From Mauremys mutica (taxonomy: Eukaryota > Chordata > Testudines > Geoemydidae): a stretch of 64,000 nt of DNA. Each line of letters opens with the position of its first letter. Position 1 is the stretch's first letter. Below the pieces are notes generated by a model. It searched no databases. It worked only from the letters and a program-made list of their open reading frames with translations, and was not told where the DNA came from. Position numbers and translations under genes: made by a program. The stretch is taken from contig NW_025422895.1 in NCBI RefSeq assembly GCF_020497125.1, positions 310,001 through 374,000 of the forward strand, given 5' to 3'. Below, one piece after another: positions 26,901 to 38,049 of the stretch.

Positions 26901-28743
26901 AGATACAAGCACTACAAGAAACATGCAAATCCAAATACCTGCTCCTCCAATGGGAACTCTCCCACGCAAATTCCCCTGTTCGCTGGCACCTTTGCCGCTG
27001 CCTGCCTGGGTGACCGCTTTTATAGGCCCCTAATCAGCCTAGCTCCGCCCCCTACTCAGGGCTCCACAGCCCGCTCAGCTGTCTGCCCCGACGGGCCTCT
27101 ACAGAGAGATACAAGCACTACAAAGACAGATGCAAATACAAAAAAACAGATGCAAATCCAAATACCTGCTCCTCCAATGGGAACTCTCCCACGCAAACTC
27201 CCCTCTTTGCCGCACTGTTTGCTGGCTCCTGTGCCGCTGCCTGGCTGGGCGGCCGTTTTTATAAGCCCCTCCTCAGCCTAGATCCCCCCCCACGTAGGGC
27301 ACCGCAGCCCGCTCAGCAGTCTGCCCCGACGGGCCTCTACAGAGAGATACAAGGACTGCAAAGACAGATGCAAATCCACAAAAATGATGCAAATCCAAAT
27401 ACCTGCTCCTCCCACGGGAACTCTCCCATGCAAACACCCCTGTTCGCTGGCTCCTGTGCCGCTGCTCGCTGGCTCCTGTGCCGCTGCCTGGCTGGGCAGC
27501 CGCTTTTATAGGCCCCTCCTCAGCCTAGCTCCGCCCCCTACTCAGGGAGCCCCTACCCGCTCAGCAGTCTGCCCCGACGGGCCTCTAGAGAGAGGTACAA
27601 GCACTAAAAAGACAGATGCAAAAGCACAAAGAAAGATGCAAATCCAAATACCTGCTCCTCCAATGGGAACTCTCTCACGCAAAGTCCCCTGTTAGCTGGC
27701 TCCTGTGCCGCTGTCTGGCTGGGCGGCCGCTTTTATAGGCCCCTCCTCAGCCTAGCTCCGCCCCCTACTCAGGGCACCGCTTCCCGCTCAGCAGTCTGCC
27801 CCGACGGTCCTCTACAGAGAGATACAAGCACGACAAAGACAGATGCGAATCCACAAAGACAGATGCAAATCCAAATACCTGCTCCTCCAATGGGAACTCT
27901 CCCTCGCAAACTCCCCTGTTCGCAGCCCTGTTTGCTGGCTCCTGTGCCACTGCCTGGCTGGGCGGCTGCTTTTATAGGCCCCTCCTCAGCCTAACTCCGC
28001 CCCCTACTCAGGGCGCCGCTGCCCGCTCAGCAGTCTGCCCCGACGGGCCTCTAGAGAGAGGTACAAGCACTACAAAGACAGATGCAAATGCACAAAGACA
28101 GATTCGAATCCAAATACCTGCTCCTACAATGGGAACACTCCCACACAAACTCCCCTGTTCACCGCTCTGTTTCCTGGCTCCTGTGCCGCTGCCTGGCTTT
28201 GGGGCCGATTTATAAGGCCCTCCTCAGCCTAGCTCCGCCCCCTACTCAGGGCGCCGCTGCCCGCTCAGCAGCCTGCCCCGACGGGCCTCTAGAGAGAGGT
28301 ACAAGTACTACAAAGACAGATGCAAATCCAAATACCTGCTCCTCCAATGGGAACTGTCCCACGCAAACTCCCCTGTTAGCTGGCTCCTGTGCCGCTGCTC
28401 GCTGGCTTCTATGCCGCTGCCTGGCTGGGCGGCCGCTTTTACAGGCCCCTCCTCAGCCTAGCTCCGCCCCCTACTCAGGGCGCCGCTGCCCGCTCAGCAG
28501 TCTGCCCCGACGGGCCTCTACAGAGAGATACAAGCACTACAAAGACAGATGCAAATCCACAAAGACAGATGCTAATCCAAATACCTGCTCCTCCAATGGG
28601 AACTCTCTCACGCAAACTCCTCTGTTCGTTGGCTCCTGTGCCGCTGCTCGCTGGCTCCTGTGCCGCTGCCTGGCTGGGCGGCCGCTTTTATAGGGTCCTC
28701 CTCAGCCTAGCTCCGCCCCCTACTCAGGGCGCCGCAGCCCGCT
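20945..28743. repeat. Segmental duplication copy A (~7.8 kb)
   Basis: Matches 30242-38040 at an offset of 9297 bp. The left boundary is set by the shared GTTGGAATACCACAAAG at 20961 and 30258, before which the copies differ. The offset becomes 9546 between about 21.7 and 25.7 kb because copy A lacks one ~249-bp unit near 21.7 kb. It returns to 9297 after 26 kb because copy B lacks a different unit. Confidence 0.85.
24690..26655. repeat. Triplicated segment, copy 1
   Basis: About 2 kb present three times: here, at 34236-35950 (one 249-bp unit shorter) and at 38050-40008 (offset 13352). The shared landmark at the left is CTACAAGAAAATTGCAAATC. Copies 1 and 3 keep the unit that copy 2 lost. Confidence 0.8.
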
Positions 28744-30013
28744 CAGCAGTCTGCGCCGACGAGCCTCTAGAGAGAGATACAAGCACTACAAAGACAATTG
28801 CTTATCCACAAAGACAGATGCAAATCCAAATACCTGCTCCTCCAATGGGAACTCTCCAACTCAAACGCCCCTGTTCGCTGGCTCCTGTGCCGCTGCTCGC
28901 TGGCTCCTGTGCCGCTGCCTGAATGGGGTGCCGCTTTTATAGGCCCCTCCTCAGCCGAGCTCTGCCCCCTACTCAGGGCGCCGCTGCCCTCTCAGCAGTC
29001 TGCCCCGACGGGCCTCTACAGAGAGATACAAGAACTACAAAGACAGATGCAAATTCACAAAAAAATTGCAAATCCAAATACCTGCTCCTCCAATAGGAAC
29101 TCTCCCATTCAAAGTCTCGTGTTCACCGGCTCTTGTGCCGCTGCTCGCTAGCTTTGCCGCTGCCTGGCTGGGCGGCCGCTTTTATAGGCCCCTGCTCAGC
29201 CTAACTCCGCCCCCTACTCTGGGCGCCGCTGCCCGCTCAGCAGTCTGCCCCTACGGGCCTCTATAGAGAGATACAAGCACTACAAAGACAGATGCAAATC
29301 CAGAAAAAAGATGCAAATCCAAATACCAGCTCCTGCAATGGGAACTCTCCCATGCAAACTCCCCTGTTCACTGGCTCCTCTGCCGCTGCTCACTGGCTCC
29401 TGTGCCGCTGCCTGGCGGGGGGGGGCCGCTTTTATAGGCCCCTCCTCAGCCTAGCTCCGCCCCCTACTCAGGGCGCCGCTGCCCGCACAGCAGTCTGCCC
29501 CGACGGGCCTCTACAGAGAGATACAAGGACTACAAAGAGAGATGCAAATCCACAAAAAAGATGCAAATCCAAATACCTGCTCTTCCAATGGGAACTCTCC
29601 CATGCAAACGCCCCTGTTCACTGGCTCCTGTGCCGCTGCTCGCTGGCTCCTGTGCGGCTGCCAGGCAGAGCGGCCGCTTTTATAGGCCCCTCCTCAGCCT
29701 AGCTCCGCCCCCTACTCAGGGCGCCGCTGCCCGCTCAGCAGTCTGCCCCGACAGGCCTCTATAGAGAGATACAAGCACTACAAAGAGAGATGCAAATCCA
29801 CAAAGACAGATGCAAATCCAAATACCTGCTCCTGCAATGGGAACTCTCCCACGCAAAGTCCCCTTTTCGCCGGCTCCTGTACCGCTGCTCGCAGCTTTGC
29901 CGCTGCCTGGCTGGGCAGCCGCTTTTATAGGCCCCTCCTCAGCCTAACTCCGCCCCCTACTCAGGGCGCCGCTGCCCGCTCACCAGTCTGCCCCGACGGG
30001 CCTCTACAGAGAG
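27848..30013. repeat. Duplicated segment, copy 2 (~2.2 kb)
   Basis: Partner of 15950-18355, shorter by one unit near 28.4 kb. It overlaps the right end of segmental copy A, which shows that the array is a mosaic of overlapping exchanges rather than simple end-to-end duplication. Confidence 0.8.
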
Positions 30014-30934
30014 ATAAAAGCTGTAAAAGGACAGATATGCAAACCAAAATAACTGCTCCTCCAATGGGAACTGTCCCACGCAAACTCCCCTGTTCGCCAC
30101 CCTGTTCGCTGCTCGCAGCTGTGCCGCTGCCTGGCTGGTCGGCCGCTTCTATAGGCCCCTCCTCAGCCTAGCTCCGCCCCCTACTCAGGGCGCCGCTGCC
30201 CGCTCAGCAGTCTGCCCCGACGGGCCTTTACAGAGAGATACAAGCACTACAAAGACAGTTGGAATACCACAAAGATAGATTCAAATCCAAAAACAGGTCC
30301 TCCAATTGGAACTCTCCCACGCAAACGCCCCTGTTCACTGGCTCCTGTGCCGCTGCTCGTTGGCTCCTGTGCCACTGCCTGGCTGGGCGGCCGCTTTTAT
30401 AGGCCCCTCCTCAGCCTAGCTCCGCCCCCTACTCAGGGCGCAGCTGCCGGCTCAGCAATCTGCCCCGACGGGCCTCTACAGAGAGATACAAGCACTACAA
30501 AGATGCAGATGCAAATCCAAATACCTGCTCTTCCAATGGGAACCCTCCCACGCAAATTCCCCTGTTCGCCGCCCTTTTCGCTGGCTCCTGTGCCGCTGCC
30601 TGGCTGGGCGGCCGTTTTTATAGGCCCCTCCTCAGCCTAGCTCCGCCCCCTACTCAGGGCGCCGCTGCCCGCTCATCAGTCTGCCCCAACGGGCTTCTAC
30701 AGAGAGATACAAGCACTGCAAAGACAGATGCATATCCACATAGAGAGAAGCAAATCCAAATACCTACTCCTCCAATGGGAACTCTCCCACGCAAAGTCCC
30801 CTGTTCGCCGCCCTGTTCGGTGCTCGCAGCTGTGCCGCTGCCTGGCTGGGCGGGTGCTTCTATAAGCCCCTCCTCAGCCTAGCTCCGCCCCCTACTCAGG
30901 TCGCCACTGCCGGCTCATCAGTCTGCCCCGACGG

Positions 30935-31274
30935 GCCTCTACAGAGATATACAAGCACTACAAAGACAGAGATGCAAATCCAAATACCTGCTCCTCCAAT
31001 GGGAACTCTCCCACGCAAACGCCCCTTTTCCCTCGCTCCTGTACCGCTGCTCGCTGGCTCCTGTGCTGCTGACTGGCTGGGAGGCAGCTTTTATAGGCCC
31101 CTCCTCAGCCTAGGTCCGCCCCCTAATCAGCGCGCCGCTTCCTGCTCAGCAGTCTGCCCAGGCGGGCCTCTACAGAGAGATACAAGCACTACAAAGACAG
31201 ATGCAAATCCACAAAGACAGATGCATATCCAAATACCTTCTCCTCCAATGGGAACCCTCCCAGGCAAATGCCCC
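30935..31274. repeat. Segment repeated at the right window edge, copy 1
   Basis: Matches 63661-64000 at offset 32726, including CTTTTCCCTCGCTCC, CTGACTGGCTGGGAGGCAGC and CTGCCCAGGCGGGCC. Confidence 0.75.
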
Positions 31275-34235
31275 TGTTCGCTGTCTCCTGTGCCGCTGCT
31301 CGCTGTCTCCTGTGCCGCTGCCTGGCTGGGCGGCCGCTTTTCTAGGCCCCTCCTCAGCCTAGCTCCGCCCCCTAGTCAGGGCGCCGCTGCCCGCTCAGCA
31401 GTCTGCACCGACGGGCCTCTACAGAGAGATACAAGCACTACAAAGACAGATGCAAATTCACAAAGACACATGCAAATCCAAATACCTGCTCCTACAATTG
31501 TAACTCTCCCACGCAAACTCCCCTGTTCGCTGGCTCTTGTGCAGCTGCTCGCAGCTGTGTGGCTGCATGGCTGGGCGGCCGCTTTTATAGGCCCCTCCTC
31601 ATCCTACCTCCGCCCCCTACTCAGGGCGCCGCTGCCCGCTCAGCAGTCTGCCCGACGGGCCACTACAGAGAGATACAAGCACTACAAAGACAGATGCAAA
31701 TCCACAAAGACAGATGCAAATCCAAATACTAGCTCCTCCAATGGGAACTCTCCCATGCAAACACCCATGTTCGCTGGCTCCTGTGCCGCTGCTCGCTGGC
31801 TCCTGTGCCGCTGCCTGGCTGGGCGGCCGCTTTTATAGGCCCCTCCTCAGCCTAGCTCCGCCCCCTAGTCAGGGCGCCGCTGCCCGCTCAGCAGTCTGCA
31901 CCGACGGGCCTCTACAGAGAGATACAAGCACTACAAAGACAGATACAAATCCACAAAGACAGATGCAAATCCAGACACCTGCTCCTCCAATGGTAACTCT
32001 CCCACGCAAACTCTCCTGTTCCCTGGCTCCTGTGCCGCTGCCTGGCTGGGCGGCCGCTTTTATAGGCCCCTCCTCAGCCTAGCTCCCTACTAAGTGCACC
32101 GCTGCCCGCTCAGCAGTCTGCCCCGACGGGCCTCTACAGAGAGATAGAAGCACTACAATGACAGATACAAATATACAAAGACAGATGCAAATCCAAATAC
32201 CTGCTCCTCCAATGGGAACTCTCCCTCGCAAACTCCCCTGTTCGCAGCCCTGTTTGCTGGCTCCTGTGCCACTGCCTGGCTGGGCGGCTGCTTTTATAGG
32301 CCCCTCCTCAGCCTAGCTCCGCCCCCTACTCAGGGCGCCGCTGCCCGCTCAGCAGTCTGCACCGACGGGCCTCTAGAGAGAGGTACAAGCACTACAAAGA
32401 CAGATGCAAATGCACAAAGACAGATTCGAATCCAAATACCTGCTCCTACAATGGGAACACTCCCACCCAAACTCCCCTGTTCACCGCTCTGTTTCCTGGC
32501 TCCTGTGCCGCTGCCTGGCTTGGGGGCCGATTTATAAGCCCCTCCTCAGCCTAGCTCCGCCCCCTACTCAGGGCGCCGCTGCCCGCTCAGCAGTCTGCCC
32601 CGACGGGCCTCTAGAGAGAGATACAAGCACTACAAAGACAGATGAAAATCCAAATACCTGCTCCTCCAATGGGAACTGTCCCACGCAAACTCCCCTGTTA
32701 GCTGGCTCCTGTGCCGCTGCCTCGCTGGGCGGCAGCTTTTATAGGCCCCTCCTCAGCCTAGCTCCGCCCGCTACTCAGGGCACCGCTGCCCGCTCAGCAG
32801 TCTGCCCCGACGGGCCTCTACAGAGAGATACAAGCACTACAAAGACAGATGCAAATCCACAAAACAGATGCAAATCCAAATACCTGCTCCTCCAATGGGA
32901 ACTCTCCAACGCAATCTCCCCTGCTAGCTTGCTCCTGTGCCGCTGCCTGGCTGGGCGGCCGCTTTTATAGGCCCCTCCTCAGCGTAGCTCCGCCCCCTAC
33001 TCAGGGCGCCGCTGTCCGCTCAGCAGTCTGCCCCGACGGGCCTCTAGAGAGAGGTACAAGCACTACAAAGACAGGTGCAAATGCACAAAGACAGATGCAA
33101 TTCCAAATACCTGCTCCTACAATGGGAACACTCCCACCCAAACTTCCCTGTTCACCATTCTGTTTGCTGGCTCCTGTGCCGCTACTTGGCTTGTGGGCCG
33201 ATTTATAAGCCCCTCCTCAGCCTACCTCCGCCCCCTACTCAGGGCGCCGCTGCCCGCTCAGCAGTCTGCCCCGACGGGCCTCTACAGAGAGATACAAGGA
33301 CTACAAAGACAGATGCAAATCCACAAAGAGAGATGCAAATCCAAATACCTGCTCCTCCAATGGGTAGTATCGCACACAAACTCCCCTGTTCGCAGCCCTG
33401 TTTGCTGGCTACTGTGCGGCTGCCTGAATGGGCAGCCGCTTTTATAGGCCCCTCCTCAGCCTAGCTCCGCCCCCTACTCAGGGCGCCGATGCCCGCTCAG
33501 CAGTCTGCCCCGACGGGCCTCTACAGAGAGATACAAGCACTACAAAGACAGATGCAAATCCACAAAGACAGACGCAAATCCAAATACCTGCTCCTCCAAT
33601 GGGAACTCTCCCACGCAAACTCCCCTGTTCACTGTCTCCTGTGCCGCTGCTCGCTGGCTCCTGTGCCGCTGCCTGGCTCGGTGGCCACTTTTATAGGCCC
33701 CTCCTGAGCATAGCTCCGCCCCCTACTCAGGGCGCCGCTGCCCGCTCAGCAGTCTGCCCCGACGGGCCTCTACAGAGACATACAAGCACTCCAAAGACAG
33801 ATGCAAATCCACAAAGACAGACGCAAATCCAAATACCTGCTCCTCCAATGGGAACTTTCCCACTCAAAAACCCCTTTTCACCGCCCTGTTTTCTGGCTCC
33901 TGTGCCGCTGCCTGGCTGGGCGGCCGCTTTTACAGGCCCCTCCTCAGCCTAGCTCCGCCCCCTACTCAGGGCGCCGCTGCCCGCTCAGCAGTCTGCCCCG
34001 ACGGGCCTCTACAGAGAGATACAAGCACTACAAAGACAGATGCAAATCCACAAAGACAGATGCAAATCCAAATACCTGCTCCTCCAATGGGAACTCTCTC
34101 ACGCAAACTCCTCTGTTCGTTGGCTCCTGTTCCGCTGCTCGCTGGCTCCTGTGCCGCTGCCTGGCTGGGCGGCCGCTTTTATAGGCTCCTCCTCAGCCTA
34201 GCTCCGCCCCCTACTCAGGGCGCCGCTGCCCGCTC

Positions 34236-35950
34236 AGCAGACTGCCCCGACGGGCCTCTACAGAGAGATACAAGCACTACAAGAAAATTGCAAATCCAAA
34301 TACCTGCTCCTCCAATGGGATCTCTCCCACGCAAAGTCCCCTGGTCACTGGCTCCTGTGCCGCTGCTCGCTAGCTCCTGTGCATCTGCCAGGCAGAGCAG
34401 CCGCTTTTATAGGCCCCTCCTCAGCCTAGCTCCGCTCCCTACTCAGGCTCCACAGCCCGCTCAGCAGTCTGCCCCGACGGGCCTCTAGAGAGATATGCAA
34501 GCACTACAAAGAATTGGAAATCCACAAACACAGGTGAAAATCCAATACCTGCTCCTCCAATGGGAACTCTCCCACTCAAACTCCCCTGTTCGCAACCCTG
34601 TTTGCTGGCTCCTGTGCAGCTGCCTGGCTGGGTGGCCGGTTTTATAGGCCCCTCCTCAGCCTAGCTCCGCCCCCTACTCAGGGCGCCGCAGCCCGCTCAG
34701 CAGTCTGCCCCGACGGGCCTCTACAGAGAGATACAAGCACTACAAAGACAGATGCAAATCCACAAAGACAGATGCAAATCCAAATACCTTGCTCCTCCAA
34801 TGGGAACTCGCTCATGCAAAGTCCCCTGCTCACTGACTCCTGTGCCGCTTCTCGCTGGCTCCTGTGCCGCTGCCTGGCTGGGTGGATGCTTTTATAGGCC
34901 CCTCCTCAGCCTAGCTCAGACCCCTACTCAGGGCGCCGCAGCCCGCTCATCAGTCTGCCCCGACGGGCCTCTACAGAGAGATACAAGCACTGCAAAGACA
35001 GATGCAAATTCACAAAGACAGATGCAAATCCAAATTCCTGCTCCTCCAATGGGAACTCTCCCACGCAAAGTCCCCTGTTCGCCGGCTCCTGTACCGCTGC
35101 TCGCAGCTTTGCCGCTGCCTGGCTGGGCGGCCGCTTTTATAGGCCTCTCCTCTGCCTAGCTCCGCCCCCTACTCAGGGCGCCGCTGCCCGCTCAGCAGTC
35201 TGCCCCGACGGGCCTCTACAGAGAGATACAAGCACTACAAAGACAGATGCAAATCCACAAAGACAGATGCAAATCCAAATACCTGCTCCTCCAATGGGAA
35301 CTCTCCCACGCAAACTCCCCTGTTCGCTGCCTCCTGTGCCGCTGCTAGCTGGCTCCTGTGCGGTTGCCAGGCAGAGCGGCCGCTTTTATAGGCCCCTCCT
35401 CAGCCTAGCTCCGCCCCCTACTCAGGGCGCCGCTGCCCGCTCAGCAGTCTGCCCCGACGGGCCACTACAGAGAGACACAAGCACTACAAAGACAGATGCA
35501 AATCCACAAAGACAGAGGGAAATCCAAATACCTGCTCCTCCAATGGGAACTCTCCCATGCAAACTCCCCTGTTCGCTGCCTCCTGTGCCGCTGCTCGCTG
35601 GCTCCTGTGCCGCTGCCTGGCTCGGTGGCCGCTTTTATAGTCCCCTCCTCAGCCTAGCTCCGCCTCCTACTCAGGGCGCCTCTGCCCGCTCAGCATTCTG
35701 CCCCGACGGGCCTCTACAGAGAGATACAAGCATTACAAAGACAGATGCAAATCCACAAAGACAGATGCAAATACAAATACCTGCTCCTCCAATGGGAACT
35801 TTCCCACGCAAACTCCCCTGTCCGCTGGCCCCTGTGCCGCTGCCTGGCTGGGCGGCCGCTTTTATAGGCCCCTCCTCAGCCTAGCTCCGCCCCCTACTCA
35901 GGGCGCCGCTGCCCGCTCAGCAGTCTGCGCCGACGGGCCTCTAGAGAGAG
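34236..35950. repeat. Triplicated segment, copy 2 (one unit short)
   Basis: Part of segmental copy B. Compared with 24690-26655 and 38050-40008 it lacks the unit carrying GGCCGGGTGGCCGC, and a one-base deletion (CAGGCTCC for CAGGGCTCC) is visible at about 34447. Confidence 0.75.
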
Positions 35951-38049
35951 ATACAAGCACTAAAAAGACAGATGCAAAAGCACAAAGAAAGATGCAAATC
36001 CAAATACCTGCTCCTCCAATGGGAACTCTCCCACACAAACTCCCCTCTTCGCTTGCTCCTGTGCCGCTGCTCGCTGGCTCCTGTGCCGCTGCCTGGCTGG
36101 GCGGCCGCTTCTATAGGCCCCTCCTCAGCCTAGCTCCGCCCCCTACTCAGGGCGCCGCTGTCCGTTCAGCAGTCTGCCCCGACGGGCCTCTACAGAGAGA
36201 TACAAGCACTACAAGAAACATGCAAATCCAAATACCTGCTCCTCCAATGGGAACTCTCCCACGCAAATTCCCCTGTTCGCTGGCACCTTTGCCGCTGCCT
36301 GCCTGGGTGACCGCTTTTATAGGCCCCTAATCAGCCTAGCTCCGCCCCCTACTCAGGGCTCCACAGCCCGCTCAGCTGTCTGCCCCGACGGGCCTCTACA
36401 GAGAGATACAAGCACTACAAAGACAGATGCAAATACAAAAAAACAGATGCAAATCCAAATACCTGCTCCTCCAATGGGAACTCTCCCACGCAAACTCCCC
36501 TCTTTGCCGCACTGTTTGCTGGCTCCTGTGCCACTGCCTGGCTGGGCGGCCGTTTTTATAAGCCCCTCCTCAGCCTAGATCCCCCCCCACGTAGGGCACC
36601 GCAGCCCGCTCAGCAGTCTGCCCCGACGGGCCTCTACAGAGAGATACAAGGACTGCAAAGACAGATGCAAATCCACAAAAATGATGCAAATCCAAATACC
36701 TGCTCCTCCCACGGGAACTCTCCCATGCAAACACCCCTGTTCGCTGGCTCCTGTGCCGCTGCTCGCTGGCTCCTGTGCCGCTGCCTGGCTGGGCAGCCGC
36801 TTTTATAGGCCCCTCCTCAGCCTAGCTCCGCCCCCTACTCAGGGAGCCCCTACCCGCTCAGCAGTCTGCCCCGACGGGCCTCTAGAGAGAGGTACAAGCA
36901 CTAAAAAGACAGATGCAAAAGCACAAAGAAAGATGCAAATCCAAATACCTGCTCCTCCAATGGGAACTCTCTCACGCAAAGTCCCCTGTTAGCTGGCTCC
37001 TGTGCCGCTGTCTGGCTGGGCGGCCGCTTTTTTCGTGCCCTCCTCTGCCTAGCTCCGCCCCCTACTCAGGGCACCGCTTCCCGCTCAGCAGTCTGCCCCG
37101 ACGGTCCTCTACAGAGAGATACAAGCACGACAAAGACAGATGCGAATCCACAAAGACAGATGCAAATCCAAATACCTGCTCCTCCAATGGGAACTCTCCC
37201 TCGCAAACTCCCCTGTTCGCAGCCCTGTTTGCTGGCTCCTGTGCCACTGCCTGGCTGGGCGGCTGCTTTTATAGGCCCCTCCTCAGCCTAACTCCGCCCC
37301 CTACTCAGGGCGCCGCTGCCCGCTCAGCAGTCTGCCCCGACGGGCCTCTAGAGAGAGGTACAAGCACTACAAAGACAGATGCAAATGCACAAAGACAGAT
37401 TCGAATCCAAATACCTGCTCCTACAATGGGAACACTCCCACACAAACTCCCCTGTTCACCGCTCTGTTTCCTGGCTCCTGTGCCGCTGCCTGGCTTGGGG
37501 GCCGATTTATAAGGCCCTCCTCAGCCTAGCTCCGCCCCCTACTCAGGGCGCCGCTGCCCGCTCAGCAGCCTGCCCCGACGGGCCTCTAGAGAGAGGTACA
37601 AGTACTACAAAGACAGATGCAAATCCAAATACCTGCTCCTCCAATGGGAACTGTCCCACGCAAACTCCCCTGTTAGCTGGCTCCTGTGCCGCTGCTCGCT
37701 GGCTTCTATGCCGCTGCCTGGCTGGGCGGCCGCTTTTACAGGCCCCTCCTCAGCCTAGCTCCGCCCCCTACTCAGGGCGCCGCTGCCCGCTCAGCAGTCT
37801 GCCCCGACGGGCCTCTACAGAGAGATACAAGCACTACAAAGACAGATGCAAATCCACAAAGACAGACGCTAATCCAAATACCTGCTCCTCCAATGGGAAC
37901 TCTCTCACGCAAACTCCTCTGTTCGTTGGCTCCTGTGCCGCTGCTCGCTGGCTCCTGTGCCGCTGCCTGGCTGGGCGGCCGCTTTTATAGGGTCCTCCTC
38001 AGCCTAGCTCCGCCCCCTACTCAGGGCGCCGCAGCCCGCTCAGCAGACT

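Larger units (their letters stand above)
30242..38040. repeat. Segmental duplication copy B (~7.8 kb)
   Basis: Second copy of the 20.9-28.7 kb segment. It has one additional 249-bp unit around 31.04-31.29 kb and one fewer near 35.3 kb. The extra unit also appears at the far right edge (63.66-64.0 kb), so it is likely ancestral and was lost from copy A. At about 37030 a TATA box intact in copy A is replaced by TTTTTTCGTGCC. After ~38040 this copy switches to sequence resembling 24.7 kb. Confidence 0.85.
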
